Assembly (NCBI GenBank): GCA_963696075.1
Contig: CAVOJD010000014.1
Location: 1-64,000, forward strand
DNA length: 64,000 nucleotides
Reading direction: 5' to 3'
Source of the DNA: CAJQQK01 sp963696075
GTDB taxonomy: Bacteria; Pseudomonadota; Alphaproteobacteria; Rhizobiales; Hyphomicrobiaceae
Position numbers and translations under genes: made by a program. Below are positions 25,801 through 32,911 of the stretch, in pieces. The notes below the pieces were generated by a model, which worked only from the letters and a program-made list of their open reading frames with translations, was not told where the DNA came from and did no database searches. Position 1 is the stretch's first letter. Each line of letters opens with the position of its first letter.

Positions 25801-27243
25801 GGCGGCGTTGTATTCAATCCACCCGTTGAGGCCCTTGTCGCTGTCGCGCAGGTGGAGGGAGAGATCGAACTGCGAGGTGTTGTGTTCGATCAGATGCGAG
25901 CCAATGGTCAGGCCCGGCATGTCGGCGTTGCTTTCCGACAGCACCTCGAGAAGCGCCTGGAAAATGGGGTTGCGGCTCGCGTCGCGCGGCGGATCGACGG
26001 CTTCGACCAGCATCTGGAACGGCAGGTCCTGATGAGCGAGGGCATCGAAGAAGGTGCGCCGTTCACGCTGGAGCAGTTCGGGGAACGTCGGATCACCGGA
26101 GAGGTCGGTATAAAGCGGCAGTGTGTTGACCAGCATCCCGACCATGTCGGCCAGTTCCGGGAGTTGACGGATGGAGACTGGGACTGCGACCACAATGTCC
26201 GTTTGGTTCGCCAATCGATGCAGCAGCGTCTTGTAGGCCGCCATCAGCGTGACGAACAACGTGCAGTTCTCCTCCCGCGCCAACTTGCGCACGGCATCGG
26301 CAAGTTCTCGCGACAGATTGATCGGCACAATGCCGCCATCGTGGGTCTGCACCGCTGGGCGGGCGCGGTCGGTGGGGAGTTCGAGCGGCGCCAGATTCGA
26401 CGGGATCTTCGTCGTCCAGTAGTCGCGCAGCGTCGCAAGCCGCTCATCCGTCAGGGTCGCACGCTGCCAAGCGGCGAAGTCTCGGTATTCAACAGGCAGG
26501 TCGGGCAGGGTGGCTGTTTTGCCCGCGAGGTTCGCCGCATACAGGGCAGCCATGTCGCGTTGCATGATCGCAAGCGACACGCCGTCCACAATAATGTGAT
26601 GGCAGACCCAGACCATAAGATGATGGTCGGGGCGAACCTCCAAAAGCATAAAGCGAAACAGCGGTGCAGCGGACAGATCAAACTTGCGCTGGAAGTACTC
26701 GGTACAAAGCCGCGCAATTTCCCGGTCGCGCTCAGCGGGATCGCGTTCGCTCAGCGAACGGATTTCCAGCGGGGCGGGGAAGGGGTCCACGACCGAGAGC
26801 CAGGCTTCTTCTCCGGCGGGTTCGATTTGCAGGCGCAAGCTCTCGTGACGCTTGACGAGCGCGTCGAGGGCTCGACGAAGCGCGGTCCGGTCGAGTTCAC
26901 CTTCCAGCGACCAGGCCGCCCAACTGTGATCGGCGACGTTTGTCGGGTCCATCTGGTGGTGGAACCACAACGATTCCTGCGGCAGGGCGACCGCGACGCG
27001 CTCGCCGGGGGAGAGTGGGGTTATCCTCGGCCCAGACCGGGTCATCCGACGAGAGGTCTCGCGGCGCGGTTCATCGTTCTCAGCATTCAAGAGCGCAATC
27101 AGCGACTCTTTCTGGCGGCGCATTTCACCGATGAGTTCAGGCGTCAGCACGTCCTTCGCGCCGCGGTACTTCAGCTTCCCGTTCTCGACGGCCAACGTCA
27201 CTCCGCGTGAACGCAGCGTTGCGAGTATCTCGCTCGTCGTCAT
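16828..27243 (-). CDS. Trimodular non-ribosomal peptide synthetase with a C-terminal hexapeptide-repeat acyltransferase domain
   Basis: This is a 3471-residue synthetase. Order: TubC-type docking domain (1-53); C (75-510, HHIIVDG at 215); A (530-1035); T (Ser1084 in GGHS). A second C-A-T runs about 1140-2180 (HHIICDG) and a third about 2205-3250 (HHIIADG; GGHS). All three condensation motifs are intact. Ten-residue pocket codes read by hand are DVWHFSLVDK (the EntF serine code), DILQLGMVWK (glycine-like) and DPIQLGVVWK (glycine-like, uncertain). There are no epimerase, methyltransferase, reductase or thioesterase domains. After the last T comes a linker and a left-handed beta-helix acyltransferase domain (about 3320-3440; YIGPNVTILPNVTVGKGSVV) ending near a basic tail. 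The ATG overlaps the PKS stop, so the chain passes from the PKS tandem ACPs to the first C domain. The release mechanism is unknown; the terminal domain may acylate or offload the product. Confidence 0.92.
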   Translation of the reverse strand: MTTSEILATLRSRGVTLAVENGKLKYRGAKDVLTPELIGEMRRQKESLIALLNAENDEPRRETSRRMTRSGPRITPLSPGERVAVALPQESLWFHHQMDPTNVADHSWAAWSLEGELDRTALRRALDALVKRHESLRLQIEPAGEEAWLSVVDPFPAPLEIRSLSERDPAERDREIARLCTEYFQRKFDLSAAPLFRFMLLEVRPDHHLMVWVCHHIIVDGVSLAIMQRDMAALYAANLAGKTATLPDLPVEYRDFAAWQRATLTDERLATLRDYWTTKIPSNLAPLELPTDRARPAVQTHDGGIVPINLSRELADAVRKLAREENCTLFVTLMAAYKTLLHRLANQTDIVVAVPVSIRQLPELADMVGMLVNTLPLYTDLSGDPTFPELLQRERRTFFDALAHQDLPFQMLVEAVDPPRDASRNPIFQALLEVLSESNADMPGLTIGSHLIEHNTSQFDLSLHLRDSDKGLNGWIEYNAAVFDAATIERFVESFEALLGGIVANRAAPISRFPLLSDCEREKITHDWNATARDYPRDVTLMSLFEDQVARTPDATALVYDGVELSYRELDHRANRLAHHLAARGVAPERPVGLFLERDIDMVVAIYATLKAGGAYMPLDPDYPSERIAFMIDESVPAVVLTQSHLEARLPETNAPTLVLDSSQVREALAVESADAPAPRAAPNNLAYIIYTSGSTGRPKGVMIEHEAICNRLFWMQEEYGLGPGDVVLQKTPFSFDVSVWEFFWPLQVGASLVVARPGGHRESAYLIDTIEHHGVTTMHFVPSMLEAFLDDRDVPRCSSLRRVFCSGEALPFSLQQRFFENLDCELHNLYGPTEAAVDVTYWACQPDGAKRMVPIGRPVANTEIYILDEHLQPVPIGAHGELHIGGLQLARGYLNRPDLTEERFIPDPFSADPGARLYKTGDLCRYLPDGNIDYIGRIDFQVKIRGLRIELGEIETAILDAVDAPIQTVVSTWSPAPADVRLVAYIATGPHEVDVDEVREKMCRRLPDYMIPQHFQLLREFPLTSSGKTDRKQLPTPELVSSDREIVPPASDEEQPLFEIWQETLARGPASRADNFFASGGHSLLAMKFTGRIEREFGVQVPLRMLLLETLGDVADHVLQAAGEDEDSMIPRREPSAPPAAIAPTQIPLFILQRFKPDLAANNVWSCFTIEGGLDRDAFQAAVNALVARQENLRMTIDDCNGDQVLLNVAPPFEADVAFRAISELPPSQGAIESERILADFIRRPFDFEAGPLFRFLLIEEAPDRHTLLLVIHHIICDGVSLAVLLDELAANYAAIRATGKPAALPELRVQFPDFAAWQNERLTPERLDALADYWRGAVPAEQEALQLPIDRPRPSEVSFVGDVSLINWPSERVHALRQLTREANGTMFITLLACLKVLLHRLSGQDGIVVGVPVALRDNRDLSDMIGMLLNTLPLRTEISGEATFREILEAERSNFLEALEHKELAFHKIVEAVGPKHDPSRNPLFQVMLEMVPGGDLEFPGLSVTPRLPPVETAQFEMAFHLTEFPDRITGNVQYNSDLFDAATIERLLGHWSVMIEAVAANPDLKISEVPLLSGDERDEMLGAWNATAEPYAADKGVHHLIAETAAARPDATALVCGEASLTYAELDARANRLARHLKSLGVGRDTTVGLSLERSLDLVVGALGILKAGGAYVPMDPAYPRDRRGFMIEDSAAPVIVTASHLVADLPEHTAKVVRIDTDWPQIEALSDAPLLDEAFSPDQLAYVIFTSGSTGRPKGVMVEHRNASNFFTAMDGVIEPDRDDPGTWLAVTSLSFDISVLELFWTLARGFKVVVYAEASDDGEDSAGSVPSLIAANGVTHMQCVPAMARMQVSSAAGRTAFSRLKKLLIGGEAFPGALAEDLIRHVGGDVINMYGPTETTVWSSSHPAIEGVDTVPIGRPVANTAFYVLDAYGQPVPVGVPGELFIGGAGVTRGYIGRDDLTEERFIANTFSPAGGRLYRTGDRVAYRADGVLEYLGRLDFQVKIRGFRIELGEIEAAVTDVAPVPVHAVVGTWAPEPDDVRLVAYLETDQPDKIEMSALREALKGRLPDYMIPQHVVTLDKFPQTANGKIDRKRLPEPEGAEADREVVPPRSALEEHLFRIWGEVLGDNEVSRTDSFFVRGGHSLLAMKLVGRIANEIGHTISMRQVITGTLGDIADALFAGSGQTPADVDPVPVADRTSDIEIAPSQMPLWIAHKTGGEHAADHIWDGWEIRGELDRAALQTALNAVVARNESLRLAFAEKNARAVLVPAASVEGIFEFVRLEAGEQTDRLAESNRAMREFFCRPFDFSKEPLFRALLIELAPNHHRLLFSVHHIIADGVSIGIVHDQLTRHYAAIRATGRPAQLPPREIDFADFAAWQREQLSGKRLEELQAYWKDTLPGDLPPIELPTDHQRPATRSFDGGCESFEFPSAVKDGLQRCAHAAGCSLYVAVQACLKTLLHRLSGQEDIVIGTAVAIRDRTGLDDMVGMMLNTLPLRTSITGDLTFAALLERERDIFFSALDHKELPFHQIVEAVAPPRDVSRHPLYQIMLELRERSELKLDGLDVERVLCGDYGSSFDLTFHMAEHSNGLECIVLYSNDLFEAATVQRMLQQLSRVMQAVAANPDLRISDVPLLSDDERGMMLVDWNANTAPYDSEKGIHHLVSAAAARTPDATALVYGDDSLTYAELESRTNRLARHLKSLGIGRDIAVGLSVNRSLELVVAAIAIMKAGGAYVPVDPTYPRVRRGYMMEDTKAPVLVTTSDLLDDLPEHDAKVVTIDTDWPVIEALSDAPLPDNDFAPDQLAYIIFTSGSTGRPKGVMVEHRNVTYNLAGMDGILGYEPGQQSGTWLSMTSLAFDPSVIDLFWTLARGFKVVIFDESKADGDDSPGSIPSLIERHEVTHTQCVPTRARMLLSSPTGARSLHRIRKLLIGGEALTPELAKALCHHIGGDVINVYGPTETTVWAWGHTVRPDDDPVPIGRQMANARFYILDSYGAPVPVGVPGELFIGGPGVTRGYAARPDLTEQSFLPDPFNPEGGRMYRTGDRVAARSDGILDYLGRLDFQVKIRGFRVELAEIEAAITNAAPIPVHVVVNAWSLSPTDVRLVAYIVPQADGKIDTAALRGAIKQTMPDHMVPQYYLILDTFPKTASGKIDRKRLPEPVQIDRSTKQIPAGAIEQEIAALWEERLFVSDIDEGDSFFDLGGHSLSAVEVSSDIAAAFDIEFTPRDLLRDPTLGGVTRRVKTMIGDEGDDEDAVRDLPLAEIMPPALASAKSGMPHKMKRHESFWKGFKNRLLQVIALHAPGMSTLRVRLHRARGVKIGERITIGTDVILDTSSPHLISIGNNVQIGVRATFIAHFGDMTPTGPDAAPTIRIEDDVYIGPNVTILPNVTVGKGSVVTAGSVVNQSVPPGTVAQGNPARPVARCAVPLAWRSYAVFAENLSPIVSQKKPRRTKRGAIDQSGGGFSA

Positions 27244-30200
27244 AGTTCGCCCTCAACCATATCGAAGTCTCCCGCCGCATCCTGATCCGGCGCCGCACCG
27301 GCGGCTGCCGACATTTCTTTCTGAATCAACGCCGTCAAAGAGGCGATCGAGCCGTCGCCGACCAGGTTTTCGACGGTGATCGCCACGCCGAGATGCGTGA
27401 CGATGTTGCTTTGTATTGTGACCGCGCGCAGTGAATCGAGCCCAAGTGCGACCAGCGGCTGGTCGGGGTCGATCTCATCAGGCGCGTAGCCGAGCGTATC
27501 GGCGACCTGGCCGCGCAGGTAGGCTTGGATATCGTCGACGGGCGCGGTGGCGTTCGCCGATGCCGGGACCGTGCCGGCAGCGGCCGGCGCCGCGGGCTCG
27601 ACATGGGCAGGCGCCGAGGAGGATGCTGAGGGGGGCGATGGGGCGCGCGCCACACCGTTTTTTTCCAGGAGGGCCGTCAGCGTCATGATCGTGCAGTCGC
27701 CGATGAGGTCCTCAATGGCAACGTCAACGTCGTGGTCCATCAGGATGTCGCTGCGCAGGGTCACGGCGCGCAAGGAATCAAGGCCGAGCGAGACGAGTGA
27801 CTGGTCGACCTCGATCTGATCGGGCGCGTAGCCGAGGGCGTCAGCGACGCGGGTGCGCAGGTAGGTCTGAACGCTGTCTGGCGCGATGCCTGATCCTTCC
27901 GGCGCGGCCTTGGTGGCTTGACCGGGCGCGGCTGCACCGCCGCTCGTCGGGATGCCCTCGAGGAGCGGGTCGGGGCCGTGCGATTCGAGAAACGGCCGGA
28001 AGGTCGCCCAGTCCACGCGCGCCACGGTCGCCTGGACTTCGCCGGCTTCGTAAAGCGCTGCCATGGCATCGAAGGCGGGGTGTGGATCAAGCGATTTCAA
28101 GCCGATCCGCTCCAGCATCTCGTGGAGCTTATCATCGCCCATGCTGCCCTTGGGGAAGGGGCCGAAGTTGACGGAGAGCGCGGGCAGGCCGGCGCCACGA
28201 CGCTGATGCATCAGCGAGTCGAGCACGCGGTTGGCGGCATCGTAGGGGCCCTGGCCGCGGCCGCCCCAGACGGCGCCGACGGAAGAGACCGCGATGAACC
28301 AATCCAGCGGCGCCCCGCGGGTTGCCTGGTCGAGGTTCCAAGTTCCGATCAACTTCGGCGCGAGGACGCGCTCCAATTCGGACGCCGTCAGGTCGCCAGG
28401 CCGGGCGAAGCCTGCAACGCCGGCGGCGTGAATGACACCGCGCAGGGGCGCATCGGGCGTTGCGATCTGATCGAGCGCGGCGCCAAGGGCTGCGGCGTCG
28501 GTGATATCGATGGTGAGCGAGAGGATGGTTGCGCCAGCCTTCTCGAGATCGTCGACGAACACGCGGGCCGTTTCATCTGCCCCGTTGCGGCCGGCGAGCG
28601 CGATGCGGCGGGCGCCGCGTTCGACCAGCCAGGCAGCCAAGCGCCGGCCGAGATAGCCGAAGCCGCCGGTGATCAGATAGGTTGCCTCGCCCGAGACCGG
28701 GAAGGAGGCGGCAGTGGCGTCATGATTGGGCGCACGCCGTTCGAGGCGGGCGATGAGGCGGCGGCCGTTGCGCAGCGCGTTGAAGCGCTCGCGGTCATCG
28801 CTGGCTAATGCGACGGAGGCGGCGGCGTGCAGAGCGCCGGTGTCGACGTCATCGGGCAGGTCGAGCAGGCGGATGTTCAGGCTGGCGTATTCCGCCGCCA
28901 GCGACGGGGCGATGCCCCACAGCGAGGCGGCTGCGAGACCGGGAAGCTCAACGCCGGGGTTGGCGGGAATGGCGGCTTGCGTGACCACCATCAGCGGGGC
29001 TGCGACGTCTGCCTGGGACAGGCCAACGACGAGACGCGCGAGGATCAGGCAGGCGTTGGCCCCAGCGGTGTTCAGGCGGGCCGGATCGACGGCTGAGCCG
29101 CGCGCATCGGGCACGTCGAGGCCCCAGGCATAGAGGACGCCAGTGAGCGGCGCTGCAGGATCGGCTGCAACGTCACGCAGCAGCGCTTCGATGTCGCCGG
29201 CGCTTTGCGGGTTGATCTGGTAGCCATCACCGAGGGCGCGAAAGGTGTTGGAGCGGGAGACCGTGACGCACTCGACGCCGTAGCCGGCCAGCACATCGGT
29301 CCAGCGCGCGGCAATGCCGCGCTCGTCCGCGAAGACCAGCCAGCGCCCGCCGGCCTTAGTCGCAGTCCCAATCCCGGTCCAAGCCTTCAAGTCGAGCGGT
29401 TCCGGCGCGGGGCGCCAGTGGAGATCGTAGCACCAGTCGGCCGGATCAGCCGGCGCAGGGCCATCAATCGCGGCGAGCGCATCGAGCACGGCCGGTGCGC
29501 CTGCGAGTTGTTCCGCGGTCAGGCGGCCGCTGGCCGCGAGGCGTTGCATCAGGGCGGCGGTATCACCGACAAGCGGCGGCGGGGCGGGCAACGAGGCGGC
29601 CGGTTCAACGGCGGGCGGGGCCTGCTTCACCCAGTGACTGGTGCGCGCGAAGGGATAGGTCGGGAGCGGCACGCGGCGGCCTTCCTCCGGCCGCGCGATC
29701 AGTTCCTTGGCGAGGTCGATGCCGGCCGCCCAGAGATTGGCGGCGGCTTCACGAATGAACGCGCCGTCATCGGTGTGCTGGCGGGGGTGGCGCAGGGAGG
29801 AGAGGACGGCGGTGTCGGCAGTGGCTGAGGCGTGCTGGCCGACGAAGGTTGCCAGGGTTCGTCCCGGCCCGACCTCGATGAAGGCCCGGGGCCCGTCTTC
29901 GAAGAGGGTGGAGAGGCCGTCAGCGAAGCGCACCGGTTTGCGGATGTGGTCGGCCCAGTATCGCGGGCTGGTCGCCTGCTCGTCCGTGATCCAGTCGCCG
30001 GAGACGTTCGAGATGAATGCAATGGCGGGCGGCGCGAGCGTGTGGCGCGCCACGACGTGTTCGAATTCCTCAAGGATCGGCGCCATCATCTGGGAGTGGA
30101 AGGCGTGAGACGTCTGGAGACGCGTGGCGGGGATGCGTTCGCCAGCCAGGCGTTGCGCGAGGGCGTCGATGGCGTCGGTGGGGCCTGAAACGACGGTCGA

Positions 30201-32264
30201 TGTGGCTGTGTTGATCACGGCGACATCGAGATCGCTGGTGAGGAGGGCGCGCGTCTCATCGGCCGTTCGCGAAACCGCCAGCATGGCGCCAGCGTCGCAG
30301 CTGTACATCAGGCGGGCGCGGGTTGCGACGATCTCGGCTGCCGCGTCGAGATCAAAGACGCCGGCGATGCAGGCGGCGGCGTATTCGCCGATCGAATGGC
30401 CGATCATCCATTGCGGCGTCACGCCCCAGCCCATCCACAGACGGGCGAGAGCGTATTCAACGGCAAATAGTGCGGGCTGCGTATAGATCGTCTGGCGCAA
30501 CTGTTCGGCCGCGGCTTCCTCGTCACTGGCGGTTGGGAAGACGAGGCGTGCAAGGTCGATATCGACGTGACGCGCAAACGCTGTGCGGCAGTCATCGAAC
30601 GCCGCGCGGAAGACGGCTTCGGTTTCGTAGAGGCCGCGGCCCATGCCGGGGTACTGGGCGCCCTGACCGGAGAACATGAAGCCGGGGCTCGGCGCATCGC
30701 TGCTCACGCGCACGGGACGGCCCGGCGCCTTCAGGCCTTCGATCAGGTCCGCGCGACTTCCCGCCGCGACGGCGCGGCGGAACGCGAACTTCCGGCGCCC
30801 CTGATCGAGGGTGAAGGCGACGTCGCCGAGATCGAGATCCGGGTCGGCCTCAAGGGCGTCGGCGAGGTTGGCTGCTGCTTCGCGGCAGGCTTCCGACGTT
30901 TTTGCCGAGACGAGATAGAAGCGCGGATGGTCTGGATGGGCGCTTTCCGCAACGGGCGGGGCCTCTTCAAGAATGACGTGGGCGTTGGTGCCGCCCATGC
31001 CGAGGGACTGGACACCGGCGCGGCGAGGGCCGGTCGGCGACACCCAGGGCTCGAGCTTGTCGGCAACGCGGAAGGGACTTGCCGCGAAGTCTATCTCGGG
31101 GTTGGGGGTGTCGAAATTGATCGTCGGGGGGATGATGCGGTTCTTCAGGGCGTAGGCGGTCTTGATCAGGCCGGCCACGCCGGCGGCCGCGTCAAGGTGG
31201 CCGATATTCGACTTCAGCGAGCCCAGCGCGCAGAACTGGTTCTGTGCCGTGCCTTCGCGGAAGGCCATGGAGAGGGCTGCAACCTCGATCGGATCGCCGA
31301 GATAGGTGCCGGTGCCGTGGGCTTCGATGTAGGAGATGGTTTCAGGCTCGATGCCGGCAATGGCGTGGGCCTCGATGACGCAGCGGGCCTGCTGGCGCAC
31401 GCTTGGCGCGGTGTAGTCGCTTTTGGAGGCCCCGTCGTTGTTGATTGCGGAACCCTTGATCACGGCCCACACCGTGTCGCCGTCCGCGATCGCATCGCTG
31501 AGACGCTTGAGGACGACGACGCCGGCGCCGCTGCCGAAGATCGTGCCCTGCGCCTTGGCGTCGAACGGCCGGCAATGGCCATCCGGGGAAAAGACGCTAC
31601 CGGGCTGATAGAGGTAACCGGTGACATGGGGCACGCGAACGGACACGCCACCGGCAAGCGCCATGTCGCACTCTTCCGACAGGAGGCTCTGGCAGGCGGT
31701 ATGAACGCACACGAGAGATGACGAGCACGCCGTCTGGATCGTCATGCTGGGACCGGTCAGGTTCAGCTTGTATGAGACGCGCGTTGCAAGGAAATCCTTG
31801 TCGTTGGTGAGAAGGGTCGGCAGGTACTCTTCGAAGAAGCGGTTCGTGACGGCGCCCTGCAGGAGGTAGGTATTCATTGCCTCGCTGGCGAAAACGCCGA
31901 TCGGGCCTTCATATCGGTCCGGATCGTAACCGGCGCGTTCCAATGCGGCGGCGGCGCATTCGAGAAAAAGGCGCTGCTGGGGATCCATGGTTGCCGCTTC
32001 GCGCGGGGAATATCCGAAGAAGAGCGCGTCAAAACGGGACGGGTCTTTCAAAACGGGAGAAGCGTTAACGTAACCGGGTTCGCGCAAAACACGCTTATCA
32101 ACGCCGGAATTGAGAAGTTCGTCATCGGAGAAAAAGCTTATCAGCTCCTCGCCGGCTGCAATCTTCTTCCAAAGCTCATCGGGACTATCAGCGCCAGGGA
32201 ACCGTCCCGCCATACCAATGATGGCGATATCGGTTTCGGCGGGATCGTCGTAGTGGCTCGTCAC
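27240..32264 (-). CDS. Type I polyketide synthase module KS-AT-KR-ACP-ACP
   Basis: This is a 1674-residue protein. The KS (about 10-430) has Cys180 in TACSSS, His316 in EAHGTGT and His356 in NIGH. The AT (about 515-840) has Ser624 in GHSIG and the HAFH motif that marks malonyl-CoA use. A structural/catalytic ketoreductase pair (about 930-1400) has TGGFGYLG and the Ser/Tyr/Asn set in VSSVGAVWGG and YDAAN. Two ACPs (about 1480-1555 and 1595-1660) each carry GLDSL. No dehydratase, so a beta-hydroxy unit is expected. The start is GTG at 32264 with GAGGTG upstream. There is no loading module, so the starter acyl group must come in trans. First gene of the unit with the NRPS. Confidence 0.93.
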   Translation of the reverse strand: MTSHYDDPAETDIAIIGMAGRFPGADSPDELWKKIAAGEELISFFSDDELLNSGVDKRVLREPGYVNASPVLKDPSRFDALFFGYSPREAATMDPQQRLFLECAAAALERAGYDPDRYEGPIGVFASEAMNTYLLQGAVTNRFFEEYLPTLLTNDKDFLATRVSYKLNLTGPSMTIQTACSSSLVCVHTACQSLLSEECDMALAGGVSVRVPHVTGYLYQPGSVFSPDGHCRPFDAKAQGTIFGSGAGVVVLKRLSDAIADGDTVWAVIKGSAINNDGASKSDYTAPSVRQQARCVIEAHAIAGIEPETISYIEAHGTGTYLGDPIEVAALSMAFREGTAQNQFCALGSLKSNIGHLDAAAGVAGLIKTAYALKNRIIPPTINFDTPNPEIDFAASPFRVADKLEPWVSPTGPRRAGVQSLGMGGTNAHVILEEAPPVAESAHPDHPRFYLVSAKTSEACREAAANLADALEADPDLDLGDVAFTLDQGRRKFAFRRAVAAGSRADLIEGLKAPGRPVRVSSDAPSPGFMFSGQGAQYPGMGRGLYETEAVFRAAFDDCRTAFARHVDIDLARLVFPTASDEEAAAEQLRQTIYTQPALFAVEYALARLWMGWGVTPQWMIGHSIGEYAAACIAGVFDLDAAAEIVATRARLMYSCDAGAMLAVSRTADETRALLTSDLDVAVINTATSTVVSGPTDAIDALAQRLAGERIPATRLQTSHAFHSQMMAPILEEFEHVVARHTLAPPAIAFISNVSGDWITDEQATSPRYWADHIRKPVRFADGLSTLFEDGPRAFIEVGPGRTLATFVGQHASATADTAVLSSLRHPRQHTDDGAFIREAAANLWAAGIDLAKELIARPEEGRRVPLPTYPFARTSHWVKQAPPAVEPAASLPAPPPLVGDTAALMQRLAASGRLTAEQLAGAPAVLDALAAIDGPAPADPADWCYDLHWRPAPEPLDLKAWTGIGTATKAGGRWLVFADERGIAARWTDVLAGYGVECVTVSRSNTFRALGDGYQINPQSAGDIEALLRDVAADPAAPLTGVLYAWGLDVPDARGSAVDPARLNTAGANACLILARLVVGLSQADVAAPLMVVTQAAIPANPGVELPGLAAASLWGIAPSLAAEYASLNIRLLDLPDDVDTGALHAAASVALASDDRERFNALRNGRRLIARLERRAPNHDATAASFPVSGEATYLITGGFGYLGRRLAAWLVERGARRIALAGRNGADETARVFVDDLEKAGATILSLTIDITDAAALGAALDQIATPDAPLRGVIHAAGVAGFARPGDLTASELERVLAPKLIGTWNLDQATRGAPLDWFIAVSSVGAVWGGRGQGPYDAANRVLDSLMHQRRGAGLPALSVNFGPFPKGSMGDDKLHEMLERIGLKSLDPHPAFDAMAALYEAGEVQATVARVDWATFRPFLESHGPDPLLEGIPTSGGAAAPGQATKAAPEGSGIAPDSVQTYLRTRVADALGYAPDQIEVDQSLVSLGLDSLRAVTLRSDILMDHDVDVAIEDLIGDCTIMTLTALLEKNGVARAPSPPSASSSAPAHVEPAAPAAAGTVPASANATAPVDDIQAYLRGQVADTLGYAPDEIDPDQPLVALGLDSLRAVTIQSNIVTHLGVAITVENLVGDGSIASLTALIQKEMSAAAGAAPDQDAAGDFDMVEGEL

Positions 32265-32911
32265 GGACGTGCACCTCGTTAACGCTGTCCAATCGCTCTC
32301 GGCATCCGTCTGTTATGCAGACAACATGCCTGACCGGTGCCGATCACAAAGGGATTTAAACGGTGCATGTCCGGCGCATCTCCGGATGCTTGATCGCGGA
32401 ATGCGAAAACAGACGAAAGTCTCGTCTGCGGCCCCGGCCCGCCAGCAATTCCAGTCAGTTCACCGGGTCCGCAGAAAATTGCCAAACGCCGATATAGAGA
32501 CAGATGGATCGGGCAGAAAAACTGTGCACTCATCCAATATTCAGTACGACACCCTAGCCACAGCTTTAGGCGCAATTGCGTCACCGTGCAGCTTACCAAT
32601 CACCTGGGGGTTAACGCTCTGCGACAGCATTCAAAAGCCCGTGGGAATGCCGTTTTCCATCCAATTTGGCTGATACCGGATACCCTCCTCGCCATGATGG
32701 GATGCTGGGTGGCTTTTTTTAAATGTCGCGGGACAAATGAATAACGGAGCAATGAGAGGGCTCGCTGTCGAGGAGTGCCGCGGCAGTGTGCCGCGGCATC
32801 AGAAAGCCGGTCGCCGTTCGAACGGGCGGGGGAGCTCACCCGCCGGCCCGCCCAGGCGCCCGAAGGGGGGGTGCGAAGCTGCGGGGGGCAGGTCGACTGC
32901 GGTCTCGTCGC
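32265..32911. other. Intergenic region upstream of the PKS gene
   Basis: This is 647 bases with no convincing gene. Short overlapping frames on both strands have no ribosome sites or family resemblance. The stretch at about 32480-32740 is clearly less GC-rich than its surroundings and includes a T-run at 32714-32720, so the leftward PKS promoter is expected here. I cannot assign specific -35/-10 boxes. Confidence 0.5.
32776..32798. terminator. 10-bp perfect hairpin downstream of the monooxygenase gene
   Basis: TGCCGCGGCA occurs twice around the loop GTG and pairs perfectly with itself. It lies about 110 bases after the end of the leftward monooxygenase gene. Without a T-run it is at most a weak or Rho-assisted terminator. 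Confidence 0.35.

Noticed and set aside
32269..32673. Plus- and minus-strand frames in the region upstream of the PKS
   Set aside because: They overlap each other, lack ribosome sites and read as composition artefacts in a promoter region.
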